A stretch of 64,000 nucleotides of DNA from an uncultured Paracoccaceae bacterium (GCA_947500055.1 CANMQO010000003.1:62001-126000); one strand, 5' to 3'; shown: positions 9,304-19,944, counted from the stretch's first letter. A program made the numbers and translations. The notes: generated by a model not told the origin, from the letters alone.

Positions 9304-10136
9304 TCGAGTGCCTTGAAGAACCGGTCGCTGCGCCAGGTCCAGAAAAAGAACATGGATCGCCCTGCCGACGAGAACATCACCCGGTCAGCCCGCCCGATGA
9401 GGTCTTTTGCTTCGACAAAGCCCACCCCGCGCTGTGCTTGCGGAAACCGGCTGTCGGTGGAGTTATCCCGGTTGTCACCCATGAAGAAATATTCGCCCGC
9501 GGGCACCGTGAAGACGCCTGTGTTGTCAGCAGACCGGTCGCCGATATTGAGGATCGAGTGGCTGACCCCGCCGGGCAGGGTTTCGATCTGGCGTGGTTTT
9601 TCACAATCCGCGCCAAGGCCGACGGCCCCGTTGGCACATTGTGGTTGCTGGCCGAGCGGACCCTGCAATTCCATGGTTTCAACAAAGACACCGCCATCTT
9701 CGACAGCGACAGCTTCATCATTGATATAGAGCCGTCCGCCTTGCATCTGCACCCGGTCGCCGGGAAGTCCGATCAACCGTTTGATAAAATCCCCCCCGGT
9801 GACCGGATGCCGGAAAACGACGATATCACCGCGTTCAGGTTCCGACCCGAAAAGCCGCCCTTCGCTTTCCTCGAACCAGCCGCAGAAATCCTCGGAACCG
9901 AGGTCAATTCCAGCCTGTGGGATGCGGATGGAGGGGCAGGAGGCGTAGGAATAGCCGTAAGCCATCTTGTTCACGAAGAGGAAATCACCGATCAGCAATG
10001 TATCCTTCATGGAGCCTGACGGAATCCAGAACGGCTGAAAGAAGATCGTCCGGAAAATCCCGGCGATCACCAGCGCCCAGAAGACCGTCTTGACGGTTTC
10101 GACGATGCCGGCGGTGAAGCCTTTTCCTTCGGCCAT
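9300..10136 (-). CDS. lepB: Signal peptidase I
   Basis: 278 residues. It removes signal peptides from Sec and Tat substrates on the periplasmic face. There is one N-terminal membrane helix ([17 protein letters not shown]), the catalytic Ser in [13 protein letters not shown], the catalytic Lys in [13 protein letters not shown], and the box E motif [14 protein letters not shown] 10136 (MAEGKGF) is chosen because AAGGA lies 7 bases upstream; an ATG at 10151 is also in frame. Confidence 0.97.
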   Translation of the reverse strand: MAEGKGFTAGIVETVKTVFWALVIAGIFRTIFFQPFWIPSGSMKDTLLIGDFLFVNKMAYGYSYASCPSIRIPQAGIDLGSEDFCGWFEESEGRLFGSEPERGDIVVFRHPVTGGDFIKRLIGLPGDRVQMQGGRLYINDEAVAVEDGGVFVETMELQGPLGQQPQCANGAVGLGADCEKPRQIETLPGGVSHSILNIGDRSADNTGVFTVPAGEYFFMGDNRDNSTDSRFPQAQRGVGFVEAKDLIGRADRVMFSSAGRSMFFFWTWRSDRFFKALD

Positions 10137-10188
10137 ATTGATATCCTTCATTCGGTTTGGGGCTACATGATGCTGCGCGCCTGTCCTG

Positions 10189-10590
10189 TCAAGCGATGGG
10201 CCGCGCCTCGATCACCACAAAGGCCTGCGCCCATGGGTGATCATCGGTCAGGGTGACATGAATAATCGCCTCGTGCCCCTCCGGCGTCATTTGATCGAGC
10301 CTTTCCCTGGCCCAGCCGGTTACCGCCATCACCGGTTGCCCGGTGCGCAGGTTGGACACGGCCATGTCCCGCCATGAAATCCCCATACGCAGCCCGGTGC
10401 CCAGCGCCTTGGAGCATGCCTCTTTCGCGGCCCAGCGTTTGGCATAGGTGCCTGCGACGTCGCGCCGGCGTTCAGCCTTGGCCTGTTCGACATCGGTGAA
10501 AACCCGATTGCGGAACCGGTCACCGAAACGGTCCAGCGTGCCAGCAATCCGGTCGATATTTGCCAGATCGGTTCCGACGCCAAGGATCAT
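10189..10590 (-). CDS. acpS: Holo-[acyl-carrier-protein] synthase
   Basis: 133 residues. It transfers 4'-phosphopantetheine from coenzyme A to apo-ACP for fatty acid synthesis. The magnesium/CoA motifs [12 protein letters not shown] at the N-terminus and [16 protein letters not shown] in the middle are typical. The spacing to lepB is 52 bases and to the upstream Dabb gene 2 bases, consistent with one transcription unit. Confidence 0.97.
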   Translation of the reverse strand: MILGVGTDLANIDRIAGTLDRFGDRFRNRVFTDVEQAKAERRRDVAGTYAKRWAAKEACSKALGTGLRMGISWRDMAVSNLRTGQPVMAVTGWARERLDQMTPEGHEAIIHVTLTDDHPWAQAFVVIEARPIA

Positions 10591-10592
10591 GC

Positions 10593-10907
10593 CTATTCCG
10601 CCACGTCCAGATCAACCACGGTGACGCCTGACACGCCACCTTTGCAGAGGCCGACCAGTCGTTTGCCCAGCGCCTGATGGTCCTTGTTCACCAGATAGGC
10701 GCGCGATGTATCTTCGCCGTCGAAATGGCAGATAAACAGATAGCTGCAACTTGGCGACATGTTTTCGAAATCGCGGTTTTCGCCATGCTCAAAATGAGTG
10801 AAACCACTGACGCTGTGCCGCAGATCGTCAAGCCCGGTCATGACCAATTGCAGCTCTGCCGGATCATGATCTGCCGCAAGATCGAGCATCACGATATGTT
10901 TGATCAT
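10593..10907 (-). CDS. Dabb (stress-responsive alpha/beta barrel) protein
   Basis: 104 residues, starting [19 protein letters not shown]. The pattern VMLDL...[28 protein letters not shown]...VNKDHQALG matches the dimeric alpha/beta barrel (Dabb) family, whose members are small cytoplasmic proteins of mixed or unknown function. ATG 10907 is chosen because AGGAACG precedes it and residues upstream lack family similarity. It is inserted between lysE-type and acpS genes in the housekeeping block. Confidence 0.85.
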   Translation of the reverse strand: MIKHIVMLDLAADHDPAELQLVMTGLDDLRHSVSGFTHFEHGENRDFENMSPSCSYLFICHFDGEDTSRAYLVNKDHQALGKRLVGLCKGGVSGVTVVDLDVAE

Positions 10908-10935
10908 GTTTTCGTTCCTGTTTGTGTTCCGGCGA

Positions 10936-11562
10936 TCAAGGCGTGCTGCCTTTTGCAAAGAACAATGTCAGGCCCGCAGTTCCGAATAGCACACCGAACA
11001 CCGTTTCAAACCAGCGCCGCGCCCGCCGGTAGGCCCGTGTGACCCCCGGGGATGAAAACAGAAAGCCGTAACCAAAGAACACGACACATGATCCGGCGAT
11101 CAGCATCGCAAAGGTTTCCCAGATCAGAAGTGATGACGCATCAGCCGGTACAGCCACCGCAAAGAACCCGCCCCAGCCAAGGATCGCCTTGGGATTGGTG
11201 AGGTGGATCAGCGCCCCCTTTCCCCAAAGCCGTGTCAGGGATGTGGCCCCCAATGATGTGGGATCAGGCACATCTGCATTGCGCCACGCTGCCCGCAATG
11301 CCTTATAGGCCAGATAGATCAAAAACGCGGCCCCTGCATACCGCATGGCGGTAAAGAGCCATACATGGGTTACCATCAGCGCGCTCATCCCTGCGGCAGC
11401 GGCCACCCCCCAGATGGCCGAGCCTGTTACAATGCCTGCGGATACTGCCAGACCGGCTGCGCGCCCGCGCTGCATGGCTGTTCCCGCGATGGCGAGTGTG
11501 GCTGGTCCGGGGCTGCCGCCAGCAACCATCCAGGCCACAAGCAAGAGAAGCTGTTCCATCAT
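10936..11562 (-). CDS. LysE/RhtB family translocator
   Basis: 208 residues with six likely membrane helices. The GGSPGPATLAIAGTAMQRGRAAGLAVSAG segment near the N-terminus is the LysE/RhtB signature (PGP motif). LNPKAILGWGGFF-like sequence, here LTNPKAILGWGGFFAV, follows. These inner-membrane proteins export amino acids or homoserine lactones; the substrate here is unknown. The start ATG directly follows the pdxJ stop (TAA then ATG). Confidence 0.92.
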   Translation of the reverse strand: MMEQLLLLVAWMVAGGSPGPATLAIAGTAMQRGRAAGLAVSAGIVTGSAIWGVAAAAGMSALMVTHVWLFTAMRYAGAAFLIYLAYKALRAAWRNADVPDPTSLGATSLTRLWGKGALIHLTNPKAILGWGGFFAVAVPADASSLLIWETFAMLIAGSCVVFFGYGFLFSSPGVTRAYRRARRWFETVFGVLFGTAGLTLFFAKGSTP

Positions 11563-12306
11563 TTACCCTCGTGCTGCGTCCATGATCCGTCGCATTTCAG
11601 CAATGGCTGGCGTCAGACCGCGAAAGATCGCCTCGCCAATCAGGAAATGCCCGATATTCAGTTCCATCACTTGCGGTAGGGCGGCGATGGGACTGACGCA
11701 GTCATAGGTCAGGCCATGGCCTGCATGCACCTCCAGCCCCAGATCATCGGCGAAGGCCGCCATATCGGTGAGTTTCTTCAACTCTTCGTCGCGTTCTTCG
11801 AACCGTCCTTCGGCATGGGCGTCGCAATAGGCACCGGTATGCAATTCGATCACTTCCGCCCCGATCCGATGCGCCGCCTCTATCTGGCGTTGATCGGCGG
11901 CGATGAAGATGGACACCCGGCAGCCAGCCTCGCGCAAAGGCGCAATGTAATGGGCCAGCGCATTTTCTTCGCGCGCAACTTCCAGCCCGCCTTCGGTTGT
12001 CCGTTCCTCGCGCTTCTCAGGTACGATGCAAACCGCGTGGGGTTTGTGCCGCAGGGCAATTTTCTGCATCTCCTCGGTCGCCGCCATTTCGAAATTCAGC
12101 GGGCCGTTCAAGGCGGCCATCAACCCTTCGATATCGGCGTCGGAAATGTGCCGCCGGTCTTCGCGCAGATGCGCGGTGATCCCGTCTGCACCGGCCTCTT
12201 CGGCCATGATCGCCGCGCGCACCGGGTCCGGCACGGCCCCACCGCGCGCGTTGCGTACTGTTGCCACGTGATCGATGTTCACCCCAAGGCGCAGCCTGTC
12301 TGACAT
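11563..12306 (-). CDS. pdxJ: Pyridoxine 5'-phosphate synthase
   Basis: 247 residues. It condenses 1-deoxyxylulose 5-phosphate with 3-amino-2-oxopropyl phosphate in the DXP-dependent vitamin B6 route. Family motifs are clear: [18 protein letters not shown] at the N-terminus, [15 protein letters not shown], and the C-terminal [16 protein letters not shown] 12306 is chosen because AAAGGAAACG precedes it. Confidence 0.98.
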   Translation of the reverse strand: MSDRLRLGVNIDHVATVRNARGGAVPDPVRAAIMAEEAGADGITAHLREDRRHISDADIEGLMAALNGPLNFEMAATEEMQKIALRHKPHAVCIVPEKREERTTEGGLEVAREENALAHYIAPLREAGCRVSIFIAADQRQIEAAHRIGAEVIELHTGAYCDAHAEGRFEERDEELKKLTDMAAFADDLGLEVHAGHGLTYDCVSPIAALPQVMELNIGHFLIGEAIFRGLTPAIAEMRRIMDAARG

Positions 12307-12325
12307 GAGCGTTTCCTTTGCTAGA

Positions 12326-12964
12326 TCACTGACTGGTATCGTCGGCAGGTGACGCCTTTTTCTTGAGTTGGTCAAGCTTTGCGCGCAGTGCTTTTTTTCG
12401 GCGCTGTTGGTAGGCGGTTATCAGGGGTACTGACAGGTAGTAGATGCAGGTGGCCGTCAGCAGCCCCGGCACGATACCCCCGATCAGATAGGGCAGAAAA
12501 ACCTGCTCATAGAACACGCCCAGCCCGTGCCAATCGGCGGTTTCGGGCGTAAAGGCTGCCTTGAAATTGTACCACAGGTCGTGGCCCGCATCGACGAATT
12601 TCTGCCCCAGATGCGCCTCCGCCCCGTAGGGGACGCCGAGCACCCACGACCCAAGGCTGATCGATGAATAGCCAATCGCCGGGAACGTCAGCGGATTGCC
12701 AAAGAATGTCGCCATCAATGCCGCCAGCACATTGCCGCGCAGGATCAGCGCAACAATGGCAGCACAGATGAAATGCAGTCCGAAAAACGGCGTAAAGCAG
12801 ACAAAGACACCCGCCCAGATGCCACGGCAGATTTTTTCGGGCGTGTCCGGCAGGCGCCGAAGTCGGTGATTGACATATTGCGCGGCTCTGCTCCAACCGC
12901 CGCGGGGATAGACAAAGTCGACAACGATCCGCCAGATCGGCCGTCTATCCCTGCGCTTGAACAC
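12326..12964 (-). CDS. DUF2062 domain membrane protein
   Basis: About 212 residues if translation starts at GTG 12964 ([13 protein letters not shown] follows). The DUF2062 core is recognisable: [50 protein letters not shown], and a final membrane helix. The role is unknown. The start lies inside the relA 3' end (20-base overlap) and is preceded by AAGGAAG. A longer frame to 13045 exists but would lie within relA. Confidence 0.87.
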   Translation of the reverse strand: MFKRRDRRPIWRIVVDFVYPRGGWSRAAQYVNHRLRRLPDTPEKICRGIWAGVFVCFTPFFGLHFICAAIVALILRGNVLAALMATFFGNPLTFPAIGYSSISLGSWVLGVPYGAEAHLGQKFVDAGHDLWYNFKAAFTPETADWHGLGVFYEQVFLPYLIGGIVPGLLTATCIYYLSVPLITAYQQRRKKALRAKLDQLKKKASPADDTSQ

Positions 12965-15104
12965 CAAAACTCGTCTTCCTTCCCGTACTGGCGAGACCCG
13001 GGTCCCGATACCGCGCGATGGATGAGACGTTGCTTTCCGCCTCAAGCGCCGTCATCACCCGGTGCAGATGTTCAGCATCGCGCAAATCCACATCGATGAG
13101 CAATCTATAATAGTCCGGTTTGCGGTCAATGAATCGCAGGTCAGAGATATTGGCGTTCTGTTCACCGATCAATGTACAGATCCGACCAAGAACACCTGCG
13201 TCATTCGTAATTGTCGCATCAAAGGTGACCGTGTTGACCGCACTATGCGTGCCGTCCTGCCATTGCAGGTCGATCCAGCGTTCTGGCTGGTCCTCGTAGT
13301 CAATCAGGGCTTCGCAGTCGATGGCATGCACCATGACCCCCTGCCCCCGGTATGTGATCCCCAGGATGCGTTCGCCCGGCACGGGTTGGCAGCAGGCGCT
13401 ACGCTGTTGCACCTGATCAGGGGCAAGACCGACAACGGCCCGTTTCTGATCCACCTCGTCGCCATGGCGTTCGTTCAGTTCCGGGTAAATCGCCCGCACG
13501 ACGGCGCGCCCGGTCAGCTCTGCGCTGCCCAGCCGGTAAAGCATGTCGTCCGCATCATCGAGGGCGAGCGCCTTTGCCGCCGTCCGCAGGGCTTTGACGG
13601 TCGCTGACTTCCCGACATTCTCAAATGCCACGCGCGCCAGTTCCCGGCCCAGCCGGATGAACCTTTCCCGGTCTTCGTCCTTCAGGCTGCGCCGGATCGC
13701 GGTTTTGGCGCGCCCGGTGACTGCGATGTCGATCCATGTCGCCTGCGGTGTCTGCCCTTCGGCGGTGACGATATCCACCGACTGCCCGTTTTTCAGCCGC
13801 GTCCAAAGCGGCACCCGCAGCCCGTCCACCTTGGCCCCGACGCAAGCTGATCCGATCCGCGTGTGGATCGCATAGGCAAAATCAATCGGCGTCGCACCGC
13901 GCGGCAGTTTGATCACGTCCCCTTTGGGCGTGAAGCAGAACACCTGGTCGGTGTACATTTCCAGCTTCACCGCCTCGAGGAATTCATCGTGGTCCTGATC
14001 TTCGTCGAGCCGTTCGGTCAGCGCGGATATCCAGTGAACCGGATCAACGGCAAATCGGTTTTCGACCCGCTCACCGTTTTTGTAGGACCAATGTGCAGCC
14101 ACCCCGGTTTCGGCAACCTCATGCATCTCGCGGGTGCGGATCTGCACCTCGACCCGTTTGCCATCGCGCCCCGATACGGTGGTGTGGATCGACCGGTAGC
14201 CGTTTGATTTGGGTTGGCTGATATAGTCCTTGAACCGGCCCGGGACCGCGCGCCAGCGTTGATGGATCGCGCCCAGAACACGGTAACAATCCGCCTCTGT
14301 CGCCACGATGATCCGGAAACCGTAGATGTCGGACAGTCGGCTGAACCCCTGATCCTTCTCCTGCATCTTGCGCCAGATCGAATAGGGTTTCTTGGCCCGG
14401 CCGACCACATCAGCCTGAATTTCCGCTCTTTCCAGCTCAACCCGCATATCCGCGGTGATCTTTTGCACCACATCACCGGTTTCGCGTTGCAGCGTGATGA
14501 ACCGCCGGATGATCGAATTGCGCCCTTCGGGATTGATCACCCTGAAGGACAGATCCTCCAGCTCTTCGCGCATCCACTGCATGCCCATACGGCCTGCTAG
14601 GGGGGCGAAGATATCCATGGTCTCGCGCGCCTTTTGCACCTGCTTTTCAGGACGCATCGATTTGATGGTGCGCATATTGTGCAACCGGTCGGCCAGTTTG
14701 ACCAGGGTCACGCGCAAATCCCGGCTTGTCGCCATGAAAAGCTTGCGAAAGTTCTCGGCCTGCTTGGTTTGGGTAGAGTTCAGCTGCAGATTGGTCAGCT
14801 TGGTCACACCATCGACCAGATCGGCAATTTCGCGGCCAAACCGTTGCTCCACCTCGGAAAACGACGCTTTGGTGTCCTCGATCGTGTCGTGCAGCAGGGC
14901 CGTGATAAGGGTCGCGTCATCCATCTGCTGTTCGGCCAGAATACAGGTCACAGCAATCGGATGGGTAAAATACGGCTCACCTGAATGGCGGAACTGCCCT
15001 TCGTGCATTTCAGCACCAAAGGTGTAGGCGTCGCGCAAAAGCGCCTCGTTCGAGCGGGGATTGTAGGTGCGGACCAGATTGATCAGTTCGTCAGCCGTCG
15101 TCAT
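12945..15104 (-). CDS. Bifunctional (p)ppGpp synthetase/hydrolase, RelA/SpoT family
   Basis: 719 residues, the Rsh type usual in alphaproteobacteria. It makes and degrades (p)ppGpp in the stringent response. Domains in order: HD hydrolase (about 25-180, HPIAVTCILAEQQMDDATL then ALLHDTIEDTKAS); synthetase (about 230-350, DIYGFRIIVATEADCYRVLG and SNGYRSIHTTV); TGS (about 395-455, VFCFTPKGDVIKLPRGATPIDFAY); helical region; C-terminal ACT (about 640-705). It lies 33 bases downstream of rpoZ, the classic rpoZ-spoT arrangement. Confidence 0.97.
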   Translation of the reverse strand: MTTADELINLVRTYNPRSNEALLRDAYTFGAEMHEGQFRHSGEPYFTHPIAVTCILAEQQMDDATLITALLHDTIEDTKASFSEVEQRFGREIADLVDGVTKLTNLQLNSTQTKQAENFRKLFMATSRDLRVTLVKLADRLHNMRTIKSMRPEKQVQKARETMDIFAPLAGRMGMQWMREELEDLSFRVINPEGRNSIIRRFITLQRETGDVVQKITADMRVELERAEIQADVVGRAKKPYSIWRKMQEKDQGFSRLSDIYGFRIIVATEADCYRVLGAIHQRWRAVPGRFKDYISQPKSNGYRSIHTTVSGRDGKRVEVQIRTREMHEVAETGVAAHWSYKNGERVENRFAVDPVHWISALTERLDEDQDHDEFLEAVKLEMYTDQVFCFTPKGDVIKLPRGATPIDFAYAIHTRIGSACVGAKVDGLRVPLWTRLKNGQSVDIVTAEGQTPQATWIDIAVTGRAKTAIRRSLKDEDRERFIRLGRELARVAFENVGKSATVKALRTAAKALALDDADDMLYRLGSAELTGRAVVRAIYPELNERHGDEVDQKRAVVGLAPDQVQQRSACCQPVPGERILGITYRGQGVMVHAIDCEALIDYEDQPERWIDLQWQDGTHSAVNTVTFDATITNDAGVLGRICTLIGEQNANISDLRFIDRKPDYYRLLIDVDLRDAEHLHRVMTALEAESNVSSIARYRDPGLASTGRKTSFGVQAQG

Positions 15105-15137
15105 CTGATCCTGCGCCTATCCATATAGGGCCGGGCG

Positions 15138-15491
15138 TTAGCGTTGCCCTTGTGCATCCATCAACGCACGCAGCAGTTTTTCTTCGGACATATCGTCCTC
15201 TGCCGGTTTGTCCGTCTCTGCCCCCATCAGAAGCGACATGCTGTCCTCTTCGGGTTCATCAACCTCAATCTGGGTCTGGTTGGCCTCGATCATGCGCTCG
15301 CGCAGATCGTCGGATTGCTGTGTTTCTTCAGCAATTTCACGCAGGGACACGACAGGGTTCTTGTCGTTGTCGCGGTTCACGGTGATCGGCGCGCCAGCAG
15401 AAATTTCGCGCGCACGATGGGCGGCGAGCATCACAAGCTCAAACCGGTTTGGAACCTTATCGACGCAATCTTCGACGGTAACGCGGGCCAT
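15138..15491 (-). CDS. rpoZ: DNA-directed RNA polymerase subunit omega
   Basis: 117 residues, starting [21 protein letters not shown]. Omega assists folding and assembly of the beta' subunit and, in many bacteria, forms part of a (p)ppGpp site. The N-terminal half is the conserved omega fold ([12 protein letters not shown] then [10 protein letters not shown]); the C-terminal tail is acidic, as in other alphaproteobacteria. A GGAG site precedes the ATG. Confidence 0.97.
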   Translation of the reverse strand: MARVTVEDCVDKVPNRFELVMLAAHRAREISAGAPITVNRDNDKNPVVSLREIAEETQQSDDLRERMIEANQTQIEVDEPEEDSMSLLMGAETDKPAEDDMSEEKLLRALMDAQGQR

Positions 15492-15691
15492 TGGCGATCT
15501 CCACTGGGAATCTGACAGAGGTTGAAATGGGGTCTTTAGGGGGTTTGCGGGTTATTGGCAAGGGCGAAAGCTGTTTTCAGCACCAGCGCATTTTCCGCCC
15601 GACTGCTTTGTGTAGGGCGGGCCATTTGCCCCGCCAATATGCTTGGAATGGTCGCCAATTTCAGATTTTCAAAATGAAAATTTCGGGAAAA

Positions 15692-16261
15692 TCAATTCGG
15701 CACGACTGTGGCTCTTTCTGTGGCGGGCCGGGCTTCGAGCATGTCCTGAATGGTTTTGCCGATCACGGGATGTCGCCAATCGGGTGCAACATCGGCAAGC
15801 GGAACAAGCGCGAATGACCTGTCCTGCACACGCGGATGGGGCAGGATCAACTGGTCAGGGGTTTCCTGCAATTGCGCCTGTGGCGCGAGGTCCATCCACG
15901 CGCGCTGGGTCTGCCGGTCTGGGTGGACCGCATCACCCAGACCGATCAGGTCAATATCTAGTGTCCTTGGCCCCCAACGCTTTTTTCGGGTACGTTGCGC
16001 TTCGCCCTCGATCCGGTGAAGCGCCGCGAGCAATTCGGGCGCAGATAACATGGTTTGAAACGCCGTGGCGGCGTTCGCAAAGTCCGGGCCAGAGCCTGCG
16101 GGGAAGGCTGGCGTCGCGTAAATCGGGCTATGATTTGCGGGGGTTTGCGCCAACATATCCAACCGCAGCATAGCCTTTTGTACAGTTTCCGCTGCGTCAC
16201 CCCAACAGGAAATATTATTACTTCCTAATGTAATAAGTGCCAATCGGCTATTCTCTGCCAT
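15692..16261 (-). CDS. folK: 2-amino-4-hydroxy-6-hydroxymethyldihydropteridine diphosphokinase
   Basis: 189 residues starting MAENSRLALITLGSN. HPPK adds pyrophosphate to 6-hydroxymethyl-dihydropterin in folate synthesis. The GSN motif near the start, RKKRWGPRTLDIDLIGLGD (metal-binding Asp pair) and LILPHPRVQDRSFALVPL are all present. ATG 16261 gives the family N-terminus. It is divergent from the NYN gene with 111 bases between. Confidence 0.96.
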   Translation of the reverse strand: MAENSRLALITLGSNNISCWGDAAETVQKAMLRLDMLAQTPANHSPIYATPAFPAGSGPDFANAATAFQTMLSAPELLAALHRIEGEAQRTRKKRWGPRTLDIDLIGLGDAVHPDRQTQRAWMDLAPQAQLQETPDQLILPHPRVQDRSFALVPLADVAPDWRHPVIGKTIQDMLEARPATERATVVPN

Positions 16262-16372
16262 TTTGCCCACTTGCCTCACATCCAGAATGACGTACATTAG
16301 CGCCAGTCTTGCGATGAATACAAACCACTCACAAGCGAACACCACAGCAGGGCTACATTGGAAGGACAATTA

Positions 16373-16945
16373 ATGTTTTATCGGGACGAGCGATTGGCGC
16401 TCTTCATCGATGGATCAAATCTATACGCAGCGGCTAAGTCGCTAGGTTTTGACATCGATTATAAGTTGCTCCGGCAGGAATTCATGCGACGCGGCAAGAT
16501 GCTGCGCGCGTTCTACTACACGGCGCTTCTTGAAAATGATGAATATTCACCCATTCGACCGCTGGTTGACTGGTTGCACTATAACGGGTTCACCATGGTC
16601 ACCAAGCCGGCCAAGGAATACACCGACAGCATGGGCCGGCGTAAGGTCAAAGGGAACATGGATATCGAACTCGCCGTCGATGCCATGGAGCTTGCCCCCC
16701 ATGTGGATCATGTCGTGCTGTTTTCCGGCGATGGTGATTTCCGACCGCTGATCGAAGCATTGCAGCGCAAGGGCGTGCGCGTGTCGGTTGTATCGACCAT
16801 CCGCAGCCAGCCACCGATGATCGCCGATGAACTGCGCCGTCAGGCGGATAACTTCATCGAACTGGACGAATTGCGTGATGTGGTGGGACGCCCCGCACGC
16901 GAAACACGTCCGGAAGTTGCCGAACAGGTGACCGAGGAAAGCTGA
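16373..16945 (+). CDS. NYN domain (LabA/DUF88 family) protein
   Basis: 190 residues from ATG 16373, preceded by GAAGGA 6 bases upstream. The NYN fold is a PIN-like RNase fold; acidic residues are visible in [17 protein letters not shown], the [13 protein letters not shown] segment and [16 protein letters not shown]. The family includes LabA, linked to circadian regulation in cyanobacteria, and probable RNA-processing nucleases. The role here is unknown. Confidence 0.9.
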   Translation: MFYRDERLALFIDGSNLYAAAKSLGFDIDYKLLRQEFMRRGKMLRAFYYTALLENDEYSPIRPLVDWLHYNGFTMVTKPAKEYTDSMGRRKVKGNMDIELAVDAMELAPHVDHVVLFSGDGDFRPLIEALQRKGVRVSVVSTIRSQPPMIADELRRQADNFIELDELRDVVGRPARETRPEVAEQVTEES

Positions 16946-17102
16946 CCCTTCGCGCAAGGGCCGTCACGACAATCCCAACCTCGCCGCGTGCGCCAAACAA
17001 AAAATGGCGTGCGCGCGTAGCGCGCTCCTTTTGGTCACACCACCAGCATCTGGACCTTGGCGGTCAGAGCGCTTACCTCTGCCTCAGACCCTGGAGGACC
17101 TG

Positions 17103-18053
17103 ATGACCAAATCCCCCCTGACCCTCTACCTTGCGGCACCGCGCGGTTTCTGCGCTGGCGTTGACCGCGCCATCAAGATCGTCGAGATGGCGTTGGAGAA
17201 ATGGGGTGCGCCGGTCTATGTCCGCCACGAAATCGTGCACAATAAATTCGTCGTGGACGGGTTGCGCGACAAGGGCGCGATTTTTGTTGAGGAACTCGAT
17301 GAATGCCCAGATGACCGCCCGGTCATATTTTCGGCCCATGGCGTTCCCAAATCTGTCCCCGCCACAGCGGCAAAGCGCGAGATGATCTATGTCGATGCCA
17401 CCTGCCCATTGGTCAGCAAGGTTCATATCGAAGCGCAACGCCACGCCGATAGCGGGCTGCAGATGATCATGATCGGCCATGACGGTCACCCCGAAACCAT
17501 TGGCACAATGGGCCAGCTTCCCGAGGGTGAAGTTCTGCTGGTTGAAACCGTAGAGGATGTGGCAACGGTACAGGTACGCGACCCGGACCAATTGGCCTTT
17601 GTCACCCAGACGACCCTTTCGGTTGATGACACGGCGGACATTGTGGCCGCCCTGCAGGCCCGGTTCCCCGCCATTATCGGGCCCCATAAGGAAGACATCT
17701 GCTACGCCACCACAAACCGGCAAGAGGCGGTAAAGGCGATGGCCCCGAAATGCGATGCAATGCTGGTGGTCGGCGCGCCCAATTCATCCAACTCCAGAAG
17801 ATTGGTTGAAGTTGGCGCACGCGCGGGCTGCGCCTATGCCCAACTGGTCCAGCGGGCCACGGAGATCGATTGGCGCGCGCTGGATGGCATTTCCTCTGTT
17901 GGAATAACCGCCGGTGCATCCGCCCCCGAAGTGCTGATCAACGAGGTCATCGACGCCTTTCGAACACGCTATGACACGACTGTCGAAATGGTTGTGACAG
18001 CCGAAGAAAATGTGGAATTCAAGGTCCCGCGCGTTCTGCGCGAGACACTGTAG
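17103..18053 (+). CDS. ispH: 4-hydroxy-3-methylbut-2-enyl diphosphate reductase
   Basis: 316 residues starting [20 protein letters not shown]. IspH is the last enzyme of the MEP pathway and makes IPP and DMAPP using a 4Fe-4S cluster. The three Cys ligands are in [23 protein letters not shown] and [10 protein letters not shown]; the [12 protein letters not shown] segment is conserved. ATG 17103 is preceded by GGAGGACC. The longer upstream frame lacks similarity. Confidence 0.98.
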   Translation: MTKSPLTLYLAAPRGFCAGVDRAIKIVEMALEKWGAPVYVRHEIVHNKFVVDGLRDKGAIFVEELDECPDDRPVIFSAHGVPKSVPATAAKREMIYVDATCPLVSKVHIEAQRHADSGLQMIMIGHDGHPETIGTMGQLPEGEVLLVETVEDVATVQVRDPDQLAFVTQTTLSVDDTADIVAALQARFPAIIGPHKEDICYATTNRQEAVKAMAPKCDAMLVVGAPNSSNSRRLVEVGARAGCAYAQLVQRATEIDWRALDGISSVGITAGASAPEVLINEVIDAFRTRYDTTVEMVVTAEENVEFKVPRVLRETL

Positions 18054-18124
18054 GTCATGTTGACCTTGGGCATGAGACGCGATTTGTTGCGCCAAACATC
18101 CCGCAAGACTGGCTGCTACACCGC

Positions 18125-18454
18125 ATGAACACCGTCCCCCGCTCTGCCCTGATCCTTGGCCTTGCCGGATCGCTGCCGTTTCTTTGGGGCGCCTTGTGGT
18201 GGTTTGCCGCGAAAGCTTCGGGTCGCACAGCCACGGCGGGCTATGTGCTATCTGTCATTCCGGCCCTCTGGGCGCTTTTCATGACCGGTGGCGGCCCGAC
18301 AACCGCAGCCATGAACCGGATTGTCGGCTTCCTCGCGCTGCTCATGCTGGACTGGCATTTCTGGCGCTTGGATCTGGCCCCGCCATGGTGGATGCATCTG
18401 CGTACTCTGCTGACGGTGATCGTCTGTTTTTCCCTCCTGCCAGTGGTGATCTGA
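18125..18454 (+). CDS. Small membrane protein, DUF3429-like
   Basis: 109 residues with about four hydrophobic helices. The N-terminus PRSALILGLAGSLPFLWGALWW resembles the DUF3429 family, but the protein is shorter than usual members. The stop codon overlaps the ATG of the next gene by one base (TGATG), so it is probably cotranslated with the methyltransferase. Function unknown. Confidence 0.75.
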   Translation: MNTVPRSALILGLAGSLPFLWGALWWFAAKASGRTATAGYVLSVIPALWALFMTGGGPTTAAMNRIVGFLALLMLDWHFWRLDLAPPWWMHLRTLLTVIVCFSLLPVVI

Positions 18455-19056
18455 TGCCCGACCCAAAAACAATTGCGACTTATGACGCCAAGGCGGGTGA
18501 TTATGTCAAATTGACCGCCACGGATGCCCCCGATGCGAGCTTGCAGGCCTTTATTGATCTGATGCCAAAAGGGGCAGAGATACTTGATCTGGGCTGTGGG
18601 CCCGCCACCGCATCCGCCCATATGCGCGCCGCTGGGCTGCGCCCCGATCCGGTTGACGCCTCTGCCGGGATGGTTGCGCTGGCCAATGACACCCATGCCA
18701 TTGGTGCCCGTCTGGGCAGTTTTGATGATATCGACGCGGTGGCCCGATATGATGGGGTCTGGGCGAATTTCAGTTTGCTGCACGCCACCCGCACCGATCT
18801 GCCCCGGCATTTTGCAGCCCTGCAGGTCGCTCTCAAACCGGGCGGTATTCTGCATGTGGGCATGAAGACGGGCAAGGGCGATGACCGCGACCGGCTGGAT
18901 CGTTTTTACACATATGTCACCGTACCAGAGCTGCGCCATATGCTGACCAAGGCCGGTTTTGTGGTGGCCTACACCAAAGAAGGGAAAGAGCGCGGCATGG
19001 CAGGCACCAAAGACCCTTTTGTGATCATGCGCGCCGTGAAAGCCGCCGATGCCTGA
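18454..19056 (+). CDS. Class I SAM-dependent methyltransferase
   Basis: 200 residues from ATG 18454. Motif I is [16 protein letters not shown], followed by [12 protein letters not shown] (motif II region) and [19 protein letters not shown] with a later [11 protein letters not shown] (motif III region). The substrate cannot be inferred. It sits between the DUF3429-like gene and rnhA with overlaps on both sides, so these three are probably one operon. Confidence 0.9.
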   Translation: MPDPKTIATYDAKAGDYVKLTATDAPDASLQAFIDLMPKGAEILDLGCGPATASAHMRAAGLRPDPVDASAGMVALANDTHAIGARLGSFDDIDAVARYDGVWANFSLLHATRTDLPRHFAALQVALKPGGILHVGMKTGKGDDRDRLDRFYTYVTVPELRHMLTKAGFVVAYTKEGKERGMAGTKDPFVIMRAVKAADA

Positions 19057-19501
19057 GCTTTTTGCCTATACCGATGGGGCCTGTTCGGGCAATCCCGGCC
19101 CGGGTGGCTGGGGTGCCTTGCTGATCGCGCGTGATGGCGATGTGGTTCTGAAGGAGCGTGAACTGAAGGGCGGCGAGACAGAGACGACAAATAACCGGAT
19201 GGAGCTGCTGGCGGCGATTACCGCCCTGGAGACGCTGGACCGGCCAACAGCGTTGACCCTCGTGACTGACAGTTCTTATGTCAAAGACGGGATCACATCC
19301 TGGATTCATGGCTGGAAGAAGCGCGGCTGGAAAACCGCCGCTAAAAAGCCGGTTAAGAATGAAGATCTGTGGCGCAGGCTGGACGCAGCCGTCGCCCGCC
19401 ATGACGTGACATGGGAATGGGTCAAGGGCCATGCCGGCCACCCCGAGAACGAACGCGCGGATGAACTGGCCCGCGCGGGCATGGCGCCGTTCAAAAACTG
19501 A
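19049..19501 (+). CDS. rnhA: Ribonuclease HI
   Basis: 150 residues. It degrades RNA in RNA:DNA hybrids. The catalytic acidic residues are visible in [17 protein letters not shown] (Asp), [13 protein letters not shown] (Glu) and [12 protein letters not shown] (Asp), with the basic loop [20 protein letters not shown] and the C-terminal Asp in [12 protein letters not shown]. It overlaps the methyltransferase gene by 8 bases. Confidence 0.98.
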   Translation: MPELFAYTDGACSGNPGPGGWGALLIARDGDVVLKERELKGGETETTNNRMELLAAITALETLDRPTALTLVTDSSYVKDGITSWIHGWKKRGWKTAAKKPVKNEDLWRRLDAAVARHDVTWEWVKGHAGHPENERADELARAGMAPFKN

Positions 19502-19654
19502 TCGCACTTCGGCGTCTTCTTGGTAACACAAGAGTGCTTGTCTGAGGTCAGGACGCCGCGGACGGCGAACGAAAACAGGTCATCATCGCGCCCTGTTACC
19601 GACACTTTTTGTGGTTAACCTATCGGAACAGATTGCCAATGGACCGACCGCGAT

Positions 19655-19870
19655 ATGTACCGCATCATATTCCTTTTGCCTTTTCTGGTGTCGGCTTGCA
19701 CGTTTTGCGGCCCCGCAATTGATGCGCGTGAGGCTCTGTGGGAGGACGCACATCCTGCCATCTCTGAGGAGCAAGCCGTGAGCCAGACACAAGCCCGTGT
19801 CCTGCGGCAACGCACGACATTCCATCCAACCATAATACGGCCATCACCGGCGATGCCGGGACGCCAATAG
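19655..19870 (+). CDS. Small putative lipoprotein
   Basis: 71 residues of unknown function. The N-terminus MYRIIFLLPFLVSACTFCG has a short signal with a lipobox-like LVSAC, so it could be a lipoprotein. No clear ribosome-binding site precedes ATG 19655, and the C-terminal half has no recognisable feature. Moderately likely to be a real gene. Confidence 0.45.
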   Translation: MYRIIFLLPFLVSACTFCGPAIDAREALWEDAHPAISEEQAVSQTQARVLRQRTTFHPTIIRPSPAMPGRQ

Positions 19871-19896
19871 CACATATGCGGTTTGGGTCGCGCGAC

Positions 19897-19940
19897 CAAA
19901 TTCTGAACAGAATTTGATCAATTTCGTCGGAACGAAATTG
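19897..19940. terminator. Two tandem perfect hairpins
   Basis: Bases 19897-19916 form a 9-bp stem around a 2-base loop (CAAATTCTG AA CAGAATTTG). Bases 19919-19940 form another 9-bp stem around a 4-base loop (CAATTTCGT CGGA ACGAAATTG). They lie directly downstream of the quinone oxidoreductase stop (minus) and 27 bases beyond the small lipoprotein gene (plus). They could end transcription from both sides, but neither is followed by a clear T-run. Confidence 0.55.
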
Positions 19941-19944
19941 TGCG

